Shown: piece after piece, positions 1-7,400 of the stretch | Numbering within the stretch: the stretch's first letter is position 1 | Layout: each line of letters begins with the position of its first letter | Origin: Mesorhizobium loti CJ3sym | GTDB taxonomy: Bacteria > Pseudomonadota > Alphaproteobacteria > Rhizobiales > Rhizobiaceae | Direction: 5' to 3' | NCBI RefSeq assembly: GCF_000472785.1 | Contig: NZ_AXAL01000012.1 | Span: 1 to 64,000 of the forward strand | Length of the DNA: 64,000 bases | Notes under the pieces: generated by a model | Databases searched by the model: none | Seen by the model: the letters and a program-made list of their open reading frames with translations, nothing else | What the model was told of the DNA's origin: nothing | Translations under genes and position numbers: made by a program

Positions 1-157
1 CTTCGACCTTATAACGCTCGACCCAGCGCGCCACGATCTTGGCCGTCACGCCGTAGACGCGCGCCGCATGGGCTTGGGAAAGAGCGCCTTCTATCACCGA
101 CAGCGCCATCTCCTCTCGACGCAGCGGCGTGAGACGGGCATTCTTGTGGATGTTCAT
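1..157 (-). CDS. IS481-family transposase, N-terminal fragment (runs off the left edge)
   Basis: The minus strand opens with ATG at 157 behind a GGAGGG ribosome-binding site and translates to MNIHKNARLTPLRREEMALS, continuing into SQAHAARVYGVTAKIVARWV. This is the N-terminal helix-turn-helix (helix-turn-helix 28/LZ-type) of IS481 transposases, which bind the element ends and insert through a C-terminal DDE domain. Only about 52 codons are inside the window, so whether the gene is intact is unknown. It sits at the expected distance inside the putative terminal repeat at 221-240. Confidence 0.75.
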   Translation of the reverse strand, partial: MNIHKNARLTPLRREEMALSVIEGALSQAHAARVYGVTAKIVARWVERYKVE

Positions 158-240
158 TCGGACCCTCCGGTGGATGCTGAAGCCTGGTAACTCCAGTCTC
201 CTCGATCCGGTCCGAATGGACAACCTCCCGAAAGCTCACA
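1..240 (-). mobile_element. IS481-family insertion sequence, one end (cut by the window edge)
   Basis: The minus strand from about 240 begins TGTGAGCTTTCGGGAGGTTG, which has the TGT start expected of IS481-family terminal inverted repeats, and 83 bases later the transposase reading frame opens at 157. The rest of the element lies outside the window, so the other terminal repeat and the target-site duplication cannot be seen. The assignment rests on the transposase N-terminus; the exact outer boundary (238-240) is inferred. Confidence 0.6.
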
Positions 241-243
241 CCT

Positions 244-341
244 AGAGCACTTTACCGTTTCACGGAAACGGCGAATTGCTCTAACTCTTCTTCTTGACGC
301 AATTCCAGACGCAAAACCGCCCACACTTTTCCTGGAATTGC
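244..341. repeat. Palindromic intergenic repeat, copy 1 (two-hairpin form)
   Basis: The first hairpin is bounded by AGAGCA and TGCTCT around CCGTTTC-ACG-GAAACGG; the second is bounded by GCAATTCCAG (299-308) and CTGGAATTGC (332-341). The first half recurs at 30659-30720 and the second half at 59560-59606, so this is a dispersed family of rhizobial intergenic palindromes (REP/RIME-like). It lies directly beside the insertion-sequence end. No coding function is apparent. Confidence 0.75.
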
Positions 342-381
342 TTTGCCGGCTTGTGCCGTCCAGAAGCGTTTGGCGCAAATC

Positions 382-630
382 TTAGAATGCGCTCGGCACG
401 ATCCACGGGTTGATGCTGATGCCAAGGCGCGGGCCCTTGCTGTCAACGGTGTTTTCCGTGGCGCTCTTCTTCTCGACCGAGCCGGTCGAAGCGCAATCGA
501 GCTTCACATTGGTCTTGGTGTCGACGCAGGTCGCAGCCGGCACCTGCTTGACCGGGTGGGTGGTGTTGGCGGCGAAAGCCGAGCCCGAAAGAGCCAGCAC
601 GGCGGCGAGGGTGAGGACGATCTTTTTCAT
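382..630 (-). CDS. Small secreted DUF680-like protein
   Basis: The product is 82 residues. ATG at 630 follows GGAGAC and gives a clear Sec signal peptide, MKKIVLTLAAVLALSGSAFA, with cleavage expected after AFA. The mature part is about 62 residues, polar, with two cysteines (in ATCVDT and LDCAST) that could form a disulfide. Length, signal peptide and a mature N-terminus rich in Thr/Val/Ala match the DUF680 family described mainly from Mesorhizobium; the function of that family is unknown. The upstream region carries three CGTA-N4-TACG dyads that look like a repressor-binding site. The family assignment is from memory of the pattern, so it is moderate. Confidence 0.6.
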   Translation of the reverse strand: MKKIVLTLAAVLALSGSAFAANTTHPVKQVPAATCVDTKTNVKLDCASTGSVEKKSATENTVDSKGPRLGISINPWIVPSAF

Positions 631-658
631 GGTCAGTCTCCAGTTTAGCGTTTGAATC

Positions 659-736
659 TTTTCCGTACATGTACGATACAACGTACAGATACGTCTGGAG
701 GCGCCGATCTTCAAGTCAGAAAACGTACACGTACGA
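659..736. promoter_or_regulatory. Triple CGTA-N4-TACG dyad array upstream of the DUF680-like gene
   Basis: Three inverted repeats with the same arms are seen: CGTACATGTACG (664-675, perfect palindrome), CGTACAGATACG (682-693) and CGTACACGTACG (724-735). They occupy the promoter region of the leftward gene starting at 630. A TTTCCGTACA half-site (660-669) recurs inverted at 1522-1531 upstream of the adjacent TetR gene. Binding by that TetR protein is inferred from proximity and symmetry only. Confidence 0.55.
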
Positions 737-822
737 CAAATTTTTTTGAATGACCAAAATAGCGACGCACTGACACAGCAGCGCCTTACGATCCGATCGG
801 GTCAGATGTCAGAATTGCCGGC

Positions 823-1467
823 TCAGCAGTTGACCGGTGTTTCGGTCAGCGGCGGCACGTTTTGCGTGCTGAGCGAGGCAAGGGTGGAATCGCACATCCG
901 CTTCACGAAAGCCTGCGGGTCGCCGAAGGGATAGAACGGAAAAGTGATCAGCAGCGATATGGTACCGTGGCCCACCGCCCACAGCATGGTGGCGATGGCG
1001 CGCGCATCACCGTGCAATTTGCCCGCGGCGATGCAGGCCTCGACCCGCTTGATGAGCGCTTTCATCGCAGGGTTGCCCTCTTCCATATCTTCATAGCTCC
1101 TGCCTTCCGGCAGCTTGGTCTTTTCGGTCATGAAGACGGTGCGGTATTCGTTGGGATTGCCGAGCCCGAAGGCGGCATATTCGGTCATGACGACCTTCAA
1201 GGCCTCGATCGGATCGTCGGACGGATGCTCCTCGATGCGGCGGGCAAGCGTTTCGAAGGCATCTTCGGCAAGCGCGAACAGGATGTCCTGCTTGTCGGCG
1301 AAATAGGAATAGACCGACATCGGCGCGTAGCCGACCCGCTTGGCCAGCTTGCGGATAGTCAAGCCATCATAGCCCTCTTCCTGAACGAGCTTGTGCGCGG
1401 CTTCGACCAGTTCGGAGCGCAGTTCGGCCTTTTGTTTCTCGCGGCGTGTCTGGACGCTTTGCGGCAC
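823..1467 (-). CDS. TetR/AcrR-family transcriptional regulator
   Basis: This 214-residue regulator has an N-terminal TetR DNA-binding domain at about residues 13-60, with the recognition helix region RKLAKRVGYAPMSVYSYFAD, followed by a helical ligand/dimer domain (WHG-like C-terminus). The start is GTG at 1467 behind GAGGAAAGG. It lies downstream of, and on the same strand as, the SDR/APH/MaoC cluster, but 116 bases separate it from the SDR, and a promoter-like stretch with TGTACGGAAA (1522-1531) lies in that gap. It could control itself, the DUF680-like gene (shared half-site), or the acyl-CoA cluster. The ligand is not predictable. Confidence 0.9.
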   Translation of the reverse strand: MPQSVQTRREKQKAELRSELVEAAHKLVQEEGYDGLTIRKLAKRVGYAPMSVYSYFADKQDILFALAEDAFETLARRIEEHPSDDPIEALKVVMTEYAAFGLGNPNEYRTVFMTEKTKLPEGRSYEDMEEGNPAMKALIKRVEACIAAGKLHGDARAIATMLWAVGHGTISLLITFPFYPFGDPQAFVKRMCDSTLASLSTQNVPPLTETPVNC

Positions 1468-1512
1468 GTCTGGTGCCTTTCCTCGGTGTCTGGGGTTGGT
1501 GCCTGGCTAAGT

Positions 1513-1531
1513 TATATACGCTGTACGGAAA
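1513..1531. promoter_or_regulatory. Candidate TetR operator upstream of tetR
   Basis: The sequence TATATACGCTGTACGGAAA contains the ten-base TGTACGGAAA, the reverse complement of the half-site at 660-669. It lies about 45 bases before the GTG start of the TetR gene, a usual place for autoregulation. The partner arm is imperfect (TACG-CTG-TACG is a direct rather than an inverted arrangement), so this is tentative. Confidence 0.35.
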
Positions 1532-1583
1532 CGGACAAGGGCGCGGGAAGTTCCCACACGGCATCTGGCTGGATCGCCAGGGA

Positions 1584-2360
1584 TCAGATTGCGCCGACGC
1601 CGCCGTCGATGGCCAGCGCATGGCCGGTCATGAAGGAATTGGCCGGGTCGGCGGCGAACAGGATCGCGGTGATGATCTCGTCGACTTCCGCCACCCGCTT
1701 CATCGGCACGCCACGTGTCAGTTCCGCCAGCGCTTCAGCCTCCGGCGCGCCGGAAACGCGGACAAACCCGTCCACCATGGCGGTTCTCGTGTGAGCGGGG
1801 CAGATGGCGTTGATCCGCACACCCTTGGTCGCATATTCGGCGGCGGCCGATTTGGTCAACCCGACAACGCCATGTTTGGCTGCGGCATAGACCGAAAGTT
1901 TTGGCGCGCCAACCAGACCTGCAACCGAGGCGATGTTGACGATGACGCCGCCCCTGGCCGTAGCCTTGAACTGCCGCTCCATCTGCGGGATCTGGTGCTT
2001 CATGGCATAGAAGACGCCGAGCAGGTCGATCTCCAGCACGCGGCGGGCTTCGTCCGACGGCACTTGCGGCAGGCGCACGAAACTCTGGACGATGCCGGCA
2101 TTGTTGATGGCGACATCCAAGCGGCCGAACTTTTCGACAGCCAGCCTGACCAGATCCTCGGAGAGTTTCTCATCCGCTATGTTGCCGGCAAGGATCGCTG
2201 TCTCGGCCGGCAAGGAAGCAGCAAGATCGGCGAGCGCCTTTTCGTCGATGTCCGACAGCACCAGCCGCGCGCCCTCGGTGGCAAAGCCCTTCGCGGCACC
2301 CCGGCCGAGCCCGCCGGCGGCACCGCTGATCAGCACCGTTGCTCCGTCAAAACGGGCCAT
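1584..2360 (-). CDS. SDR-family NAD(P)-dependent oxidoreductase
   Basis: The product is a 258-residue classical short-chain dehydrogenase/reductase. The cofactor motif appears as SGAAGGLGRGAAKG near residues 11-24, NNAG (AINNAG) near 86, the catalytic Ser in NIASVAG, and Tyr-x3-Lys as YAAAKHG. An acidic residue after beta-2 (SDID) suggests NAD(H) preference. ATG at 2360 overlaps the TGA of the upstream kinase gene by one base (TGATG), so the two are translationally coupled. It is the last gene of a four-gene leftward operon with a MaoC hydratase and a second SDR, which suggests oxidation of a hydroxyacyl intermediate. The exact substrate cannot be read from sequence. Confidence 0.88.
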   Translation of the reverse strand: MARFDGATVLISGAAGGLGRGAAKGFATEGARLVLSDIDEKALADLAASLPAETAILAGNIADEKLSEDLVRLAVEKFGRLDVAINNAGIVQSFVRLPQVPSDEARRVLEIDLLGVFYAMKHQIPQMERQFKATARGGVIVNIASVAGLVGAPKLSVYAAAKHGVVGLTKSAAAEYATKGVRINAICPAHTRTAMVDGFVRVSGAPEAEALAELTRGVPMKRVAEVDEIITAILFAADPANSFMTGHALAIDGGVGAI

Positions 2361-3400
2361 CACGTCTCCCCCTGCTTGTCGATCAGCTTGGCGGCAAGAT
2401 GCGAAAGCAGCTTCACCGCCTCGCCATAGGTTTTCGCCTTTTCGGGATTGGAGGCATTGCCGTCCAGCGCGCGCTTGTAGACGCCCTGGCAGATCGCCGC
2501 CAACCGGAAGAAGGAGAAAGCGAGGAAGAAGGTCCAGTTGCCGATGCCGGTGAGCCCGCGCCGCCGGCAATAGGCGGCGACATACTCTTCTTCGGAGGGC
2601 AGACCGAGTGCGCCACGGTCGACGCCGCCCAGGCCGCGAAAGCCCGATGCGTGCGGCAGGCGCCATTGCATGCATTGATAGGCGATGTCGGCGAACGGAT
2701 GGCCAAGCGTCGACAGCTCCCAGTCGAGCACCGCGATGACCTTTGGCTGGTCCGGCGCAAAGATCAGATTGTCCAGCCGGTAGTCGCCATGGACCAACGA
2801 TATCAGGCCGTCATCGGCTGGTATGTGCGTCTCCAGCCAGGCAATCAGCCGGTCCATGTCGGCAATGGTGCCGGTCTCCGAGGCGCGATACTGGCTGGTC
2901 CAGCGCGCCAGTTGCCGTTCGAAATAACTGCCTGGCCGGCCGAAGTCAGAGAGACCCACGGCCTCGACGTCGACATCGTGCAGGGCCGCGAGCGTGCCGT
3001 TCATAGCGTCGTAGATGGCGGCGCGCTCGTCATTGTCGCGCGCTTCAGGCAATCCCGGATCCCAGAAGATGCGGCCGTCGAGGAAATCCATGACATAGAA
3101 CATGCGGCCGATCGGCGAATCCTCGGCCGACAGATGCAGCATTTCGGGCACCGGCACGGCGGTGCCGGCAAGTGCCTTCATCACGGTGAATTCGCGGTCG
3201 ACCTGATGCGCCGATTTCAGCAACTGGCCCGGCGGCTTGGCGCGCAGCACATAGCGGCCGCTGGTCGCCGTGATGAGATAGGTCGGGTTCGACTGGCCGG
3301 ATTTGAATTTTTCGATGGCAGCGAGCCCGGAAAAGCCCGGGATTTCCGCCTTGAGATAAGGCGCAAGCGCTGCCTGGTCGAGCGCGTTCGGGTCGCTCAT
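2360..3400 (-). CDS. APH-family kinase, stand-alone homologue of the ACAD10/11 kinase domain
   Basis: This 346-residue aminoglycoside-phosphotransferase-fold protein has the catalytic loop HGDYRLDN (His204-Asn211; Asp206 is the expected catalytic base) and the metal-binding DWE at 226-228. Proteins of this subgroup are fused to an acyl-CoA dehydrogenase in animal ACAD10/ACAD11 and stand alone in the Pseudomonas levulinate pathway (LvaA), where they phosphorylate 4-hydroxyacyl-CoA. Here the gene sits in an operon with MaoC and SDR genes and about 1.5 kb from an ACAD11-like dehydrogenase gene, so an acyl-CoA kinase role is much more likely than antibiotic resistance. It overlaps the MaoC stop (ATGA at 3397-3400). 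Confidence 0.85.
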   Translation of the reverse strand: MSDPNALDQAALAPYLKAEIPGFSGLAAIEKFKSGQSNPTYLITATSGRYVLRAKPPGQLLKSAHQVDREFTVMKALAGTAVPVPEMLHLSAEDSPIGRMFYVMDFLDGRIFWDPGLPEARDNDERAAIYDAMNGTLAALHDVDVEAVGLSDFGRPGSYFERQLARWTSQYRASETGTIADMDRLIAWLETHIPADDGLISLVHGDYRLDNLIFAPDQPKVIAVLDWELSTLGHPFADIAYQCMQWRLPHASGFRGLGGVDRGALGLPSEEEYVAAYCRRRGLTGIGNWTFFLAFSFFRLAAICQGVYKRALDGNASNPEKAKTYGEAVKLLSHLAAKLIDKQGET

Positions 3401-3882
3401 GCGGTCTCGGGCTGGCGTTCGATCAGGGTGAGCGTCAGCCAGCGGGCGGTCAGCGCCGGCTTCTTCGAGCCCTCGATCTCGATCGTCACGTCATGCGCCG
3501 TCTGCACCCAGCCCGACGGCCTGACCTTGACGTCGGCCAGCACGAAATGGGTGCGGATGCGCGCGCCGGTCTTTACCGGCGCCAGGAAGCGCAGCGAATC
3601 GAAACCATGGTTGACGCCCATCTTGCCGTTTTCCAGCGGCGGCATGGTCTCGAACGTCATTGCCGAGAGCAGCGACAACGACAGGAAACCATGCGCGATG
3701 GTGCCGCCGAACGGCGTCTCGCGCTTGGCCCGCTCGGGGTCACAGTGGATGAACTGGTGGTCGTCGGTGGCGTCGGCGAACTGGTCGATCATGCGCTGCG
3801 TCACCACCCGCCATGGCGAGATGCCAACCTCCTTGCCGACACTGGCCAGAAGCACATCGAGACTGATTGGTTCCACGCGCAT
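3397..3882 (-). CDS. MaoC-family (R)-specific enoyl-CoA hydratase-like protein
   Basis: The product is a 161-residue single hotdog-fold MaoC domain. The hydratase motif is visible as ATDDHQFIHCDPERA followed by PFGGTIAHGFLSLSLL, which supplies the usual catalytic Asp and His. ATG at 3882 follows a strong GGAGG. It probably hydrates a trans-2-enoyl-CoA or a related thioester made by the neighbouring dehydrogenase. It is second in the leftward operon SDR-MaoC-APH-SDR, with a 39-base gap upstream and a 4-base overlap downstream. Confidence 0.88.
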   Translation of the reverse strand: MRVEPISLDVLLASVGKEVGISPWRVVTQRMIDQFADATDDHQFIHCDPERAKRETPFGGTIAHGFLSLSLLSAMTFETMPPLENGKMGVNHGFDSLRFLAPVKTGARIRTHFVLADVKVRPSGWVQTAHDVTIEIEGSKKPALTARWLTLTLIERQPETA

Positions 3883-3921
3883 GTCCTCCAGTTCACCTCC
3901 GGCTTCTACGGCCGGAAAATG

Positions 3922-4737
3922 TCATTCCTTGAACAAGGTCAACCCATGCTGCACCGACTGCCCGCCGTCGATCGGCAGGATGGCGCCGGTGACATAGCTG
4001 CCCGCACGGCTGCACAAATAGAGCGTTGCGCCGGCAATGTCATCCGCTGTGCCGATACGGCCGATCGGAACATGGCTGCCGACATGCTTGGCCTGTTCAT
4101 CCGTACCGGTGGCAAACGCCGTCATGCGGCTCTGGAAGGGCCCGGGAGCAAAGGCGTTGACGGTGATGCGGCGGGCGGCGAATTCAAGTGCGAGCGTGCG
4201 CGTCAGGTGATGCACGGCGGCCTTCGAGGCGGTGTAGGAATAGGCGTCGTCGGCCAGCGGCTGCGTGCCCATCACTGAACCCAGATTGATCACACGGGCC
4301 GGATCGGCATCGCTGGCGGCGGCTTCGAGCAGCGGCAGCAATTCGCGCGTCAGATGGAAGACTGCGGTGACATTGACGCCGAACACCTTGGCCCATGCCG
4401 AATAAGGGAAACTCTCCAGCGGCGCACCCCAGGAAACGCCGGCATTGTTGACCAGAATATCGAGCCTGTCGGTCCGCGCCTTGACCTCGGCGACGAGGGC
4501 GGCGATGCCGGCCTCACTGGCGACATCGCCGGCGAAGCCATCGGCCCGTCCTGACGCGCCGAGCCCGTTCAGCTCATTGGCGACCTTGACACAGTCCTCG
4601 CCCTTGCGCGAGGCGATCATCACGGTGGCGCCGGCCCTGACCAGTGCGGTCGCCGCCATGCGGCCGATGCCGGTCGCCGCGCCCGTCACCAGCGCGGTCT
4701 TGCCGGCCACCGAAAACAACTCGTCGAGATAGGCCAT
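3922..4737 (-). CDS. SDR-family oxidoreductase, first gene of the acyl-CoA operon
   Basis: This 271-residue classical SDR has the cofactor motif TGAATGIG near residues 18-25, NNAG in LVNNAGVSWG, the catalytic Ser in NLGSVMG, and YTASKAAVHHL (Tyr-x3-Lys). RKGEDC after beta-2 carries Arg-Lys, favouring NADP(H). The ATG at 4737 was chosen over an upstream in-frame ATG because GGAGG lies directly before it. The C-terminus IDGGQSVQHGLTLFKE is typical of gluconate 5-dehydrogenase/3-oxoacyl-reductase-like SDRs. It is divergent from the ACAD11-like gene, with 119 bases between them that must hold both promoters. Confidence 0.88.
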   Translation of the reverse strand: MAYLDELFSVAGKTALVTGAATGIGRMAATALVRAGATVMIASRKGEDCVKVANELNGLGASGRADGFAGDVASEAGIAALVAEVKARTDRLDILVNNAGVSWGAPLESFPYSAWAKVFGVNVTAVFHLTRELLPLLEAAASDADPARVINLGSVMGTQPLADDAYSYTASKAAVHHLTRTLALEFAARRITVNAFAPGPFQSRMTAFATGTDEQAKHVGSHVPIGRIGTADDIAGATLYLCSRAGSYVTGAILPIDGGQSVQHGLTLFKE

Positions 4738-4856
4738 CAATCCTCCGCACTTCGCCTCGGTATTTGGGCAAAGAGTTCGCGTTGACAAGGCTATCCGAAG
4801 TACGGTCATCCTTGCCACTGACAAAATGCCTGGCCTCTATGAAGGGTTAGCGACCG

Positions 4857-6098
4857 ATGACAGAGATGAATCTCGGCATGACCGAGCGGCTGAAGCCGAT
4901 CCACGCCCGCGTCGCGGCCATGGTGCGCGACGAGATCATGCCGCTCGACCATGAATTCCTGAGCGAAGTCGGCAAGGCAGGCGACCGCTGGATCTACAGC
5001 GTGCGGCAGAGCGAGATCCTCGAAGGGCTGAAGAAGACCGCAAGGGAACGCGGGCTGTGGAATTTCTGGCTGACCGGCTCGGAACGCGGCTATGGCCTGT
5101 CCACCGTCGAATACGCCTATCTCGCCGAGGAGATGGGCAAGGCGCATCTCGGCGCCGAAACCTTCAACTGCTCGGCGCCCGACACCGGCAATATGGAAGT
5201 GCTGGAGCGCTATGGCTCGGCCGAGCACAAGAAGAAATGGCTTGAACCGCTTTTGGATGGGAAAATCCGCTCGGCCTATCTGATGACCGAGCCCGATGTC
5301 GCGTCATCCGACGCCACCAACATTGTGATGTGCTGCGAGCGCCAGGGCGACGACTATGTGCTCAATGGCGAGAAATGGTGGGCGTCGGGCGCCGGCGATC
5401 CGCGCTGCGCCATCTACATCGTCATGGTGCGGACCGGCGGCGATCAGGAACCGCAGCACCGCCGCCATTCGATGATCCTGGTGCCGTCGGACACAAAAGG
5501 CGTCACCAAGGTCCGCGCCATGCAGGTCTATGGCGACGACGACGCGCCGCATGGCCATATGCACCTTCGCTTCGACAATGTCCGGGTACCCGCGTCGAAC
5601 CTGATCCTTGGCGAGGGCAGGGGATTCGAGATCGCCCAAGGGCGGCTTGGCCCAGGCCGCATCCATCACTGCATGCGCGCCATCGGCCAGGCCGAAATGG
5701 CGCTGGAGTTGCTGTGCCAGCGTTCGGTGCGCCGCGAAGCCTTCGGCAAGAAGCTGGCAAAGCTCGGCGCCAATTTCGACATCATCGCCGAATGCCGCAT
5801 GGAGATCGAGATGGCCCGGCTGCTCTGCCTCAAGGCGGCGTGGATGATCGACCAGGGCGATGCGCGCGCTGCGGCCCCTTGGATCAGCCAGATCAAGGTC
5901 ATCGCGCCGCGCGTTGCGCTGAAGGTCACCGACGAGGCGGTGCAGATGTTCGGCGCGCAAGGCATCAGCCAGGACACGCCGCTGGCGCGCTCGTGGACGC
6001 ATCTGAGGACATTGCGCCTAGCCGACGGGCCTGACGCGGTGCATCGTCGGCAGGTGGCACGCACGGAGCTGAAGAAATACACGCAGGAGAAGATTTGA
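4857..6098 (+). CDS. ACAD10/ACAD11-type acyl-CoA dehydrogenase
   Basis: This 413-residue acyl-CoA dehydrogenase has the FAD/substrate motif MTEPDVASSDATN (about residues 142-154), then KWWASGAGDPRC, HSMILVPSDTKGV, NLILGEGRGFEIAQGRLGPG and RIHHCMR. These stretches closely follow human ACAD11 as I remember it. Where ordinary acyl-CoA dehydrogenases have the catalytic Glu in a YEGT-like motif, this protein has LADGPDAVHRR with an Asp, as in the ACAD11 group. In that group the enzyme works with the APH-type kinase to turn 4-hydroxyacyl-CoA into 2-enoyl-CoA. Here the kinase is encoded separately on the other strand. Confidence 0.9.
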   Translation: MTEMNLGMTERLKPIHARVAAMVRDEIMPLDHEFLSEVGKAGDRWIYSVRQSEILEGLKKTARERGLWNFWLTGSERGYGLSTVEYAYLAEEMGKAHLGAETFNCSAPDTGNMEVLERYGSAEHKKKWLEPLLDGKIRSAYLMTEPDVASSDATNIVMCCERQGDDYVLNGEKWWASGAGDPRCAIYIVMVRTGGDQEPQHRRHSMILVPSDTKGVTKVRAMQVYGDDDAPHGHMHLRFDNVRVPASNLILGEGRGFEIAQGRLGPGRIHHCMRAIGQAEMALELLCQRSVRREAFGKKLAKLGANFDIIAECRMEIEMARLLCLKAAWMIDQGDARAAAPWISQIKVIAPRVALKVTDEAVQMFGAQGISQDTPLARSWTHLRTLRLADGPDAVHRRQVARTELKKYTQEKI

Positions 6099-6153
6099 GC
6101 GGCAGATCGGGCTGCGGCCGCGGTTTTCCGCCGACAACCAAGGAGTGTCACCA

Positions 6154-7191
6154 ATGACGATCCCCTCCGAAATGAAGGCGCTGCTGCTTGTCGGCGACGG
6201 CTACACCAGAACGCCGAGCGGCAGCGCGCTGGAAGCGATGGAGCCTTATCTGCAGCCGGGCAGCATCGCGGTGCCGGCGCCCGGACCGAGCCAGGTGCTG
6301 ATCAAGGTCAGCCTGGCTTCGATCAATCCGTCCGATGTCGCCTTCATTAAGGGTCAGTATGGCCAGCCGCGCGCCAAGGGCCAGCCGGCCGGCTTCGAGG
6401 GGGTCGGCACCGTCGTCGCCAGCGGTGATGAGCCCTATCCCAAAAGCCTCGTCGGCAAGCGCGTCGCCTTTGCCACCGGCGTCAGCAACTGGGGTTCATG
6501 GGCCGATTATGCCGTTGCCGAGGCGGCGGCCTGCATTCCGCTGCTTGATACCGTGCGCGACGAGGATGGCGCGGCAATGATCGTCAATCCGCTCACTGCC
6601 ATCGCCATGTTCGACATCGTCAAACAGGAGGGCGAAAAGGCCTTCGTCATGACCGCCGGCGCCAGCCAGCTGTGCAAGCTGATCATCGGCCTGGCCAGGG
6701 AGGAGGGGTTCCGGCCTGTTGTCACCGTGCGCCGCGATGAGCAGATCGCGCTTCTGAAGGATCTCGGCGCGGCGCATGTGCTCAACGAGAAAGCGCCGGA
6801 TTTCGAGGCCACGCTGCGCGAGGTGATGAAGGCCGAACAGCCGCGCATCTTCCTCGATGCGGTCACCGGGCCGCTGGCCTCGGCGATCTTCCATGCGATG
6901 CCGAAACGGGCGCGCTGGATCATCTATGGGCGGCTCGACACGGACGCCACCATCATCCGCGAGCCCGGCCAGCTGATCTTCCAGCACAAGCACATCGAAG
7001 GCTTCTGGCTGAGCGAATGGATGCGGCAATCTAGAGATCGGCGTGGTCCGGCGATCATGGAAGCGCAAAAGCGTTTCTCTGACGGGCGCTGGTCGACCGA
7101 CGTGACGGCGGTGGTGCCGCTCGCCGAGGCCATTGCGCGGGTGCCGGCGGAACTGGCCAAGCCCAACGGCAAGGTGTTCATCAAACCTTAG
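6154..7191 (+). CDS. Zinc-free MDR-family NADPH:quinone reductase-like oxidoreductase
   Basis: This 345-residue medium-chain dehydrogenase/reductase has a GroES-like N-terminal half (PGPSQVLIKVSLASINPSDV, GFEGVGTVVASG) and a Rossmann half (AFVMTAGASQLCKLIIGLAR). The structural and catalytic zinc cysteines of alcohol dehydrogenases are absent, as in quinone oxidoreductases and enoyl reductases. ATG at 6154 was preferred to the GTG nine bases upstream because AGGAG (6141-6145) is correctly spaced for it and overlaps the GTG. It follows the ACAD gene by 55 bases and is probably co-transcribed; reduction of an enone or enoyl intermediate is plausible. Confidence 0.85.
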   Translation: MTIPSEMKALLLVGDGYTRTPSGSALEAMEPYLQPGSIAVPAPGPSQVLIKVSLASINPSDVAFIKGQYGQPRAKGQPAGFEGVGTVVASGDEPYPKSLVGKRVAFATGVSNWGSWADYAVAEAAACIPLLDTVRDEDGAAMIVNPLTAIAMFDIVKQEGEKAFVMTAGASQLCKLIIGLAREEGFRPVVTVRRDEQIALLKDLGAAHVLNEKAPDFEATLREVMKAEQPRIFLDAVTGPLASAIFHAMPKRARWIIYGRLDTDATIIREPGQLIFQHKHIEGFWLSEWMRQSRDRRGPAIMEAQKRFSDGRWSTDVTAVVPLAEAIARVPAELAKPNGKVFIKP

Positions 7192-7400
7192 TCTCATTTG
7201 AAAAACTCAAGATACGTAGCTTTCAGTAGGCTCGTGACTGTCAACAGAAGGGCGGTGCTGCGTGGCCGTCAGGGCCAAGGCAAAGGTATAGGCGTCTTTT
7301 AGCCCCCTATGCCACGCCGCTTTGTCCGTGATATGCCGCCGCCATCGAATGCCGGGACAGTGCTGGACTGAGCCTGTTCCGGGTGTTGTGGGGTGTCTTG

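Noticed and set aside
2360..3400. Reading the APH-family gene as an aminoglycoside-resistance determinant
   Set aside because: Its sequence is of the ACAD10/11-associated kinase group and it lies in an operon with acyl-CoA enzymes, so a drug-resistance role is not supported.
2339..3997. A 552-codon rightward frame opposite the kinase and MaoC genes
   Set aside because: The leftward genes have clear motifs and ribosome-binding sites; this frame is their mirror and has no start site or domain.
4782..4810. A sigma-70 promoter at TTGACA 4782 for the acyl-CoA dehydrogenase gene
   Set aside because: The -35 box is perfect but no acceptable -10 lies at 16-18 bases spacing (GTCATC at 17), so it was not annotated.
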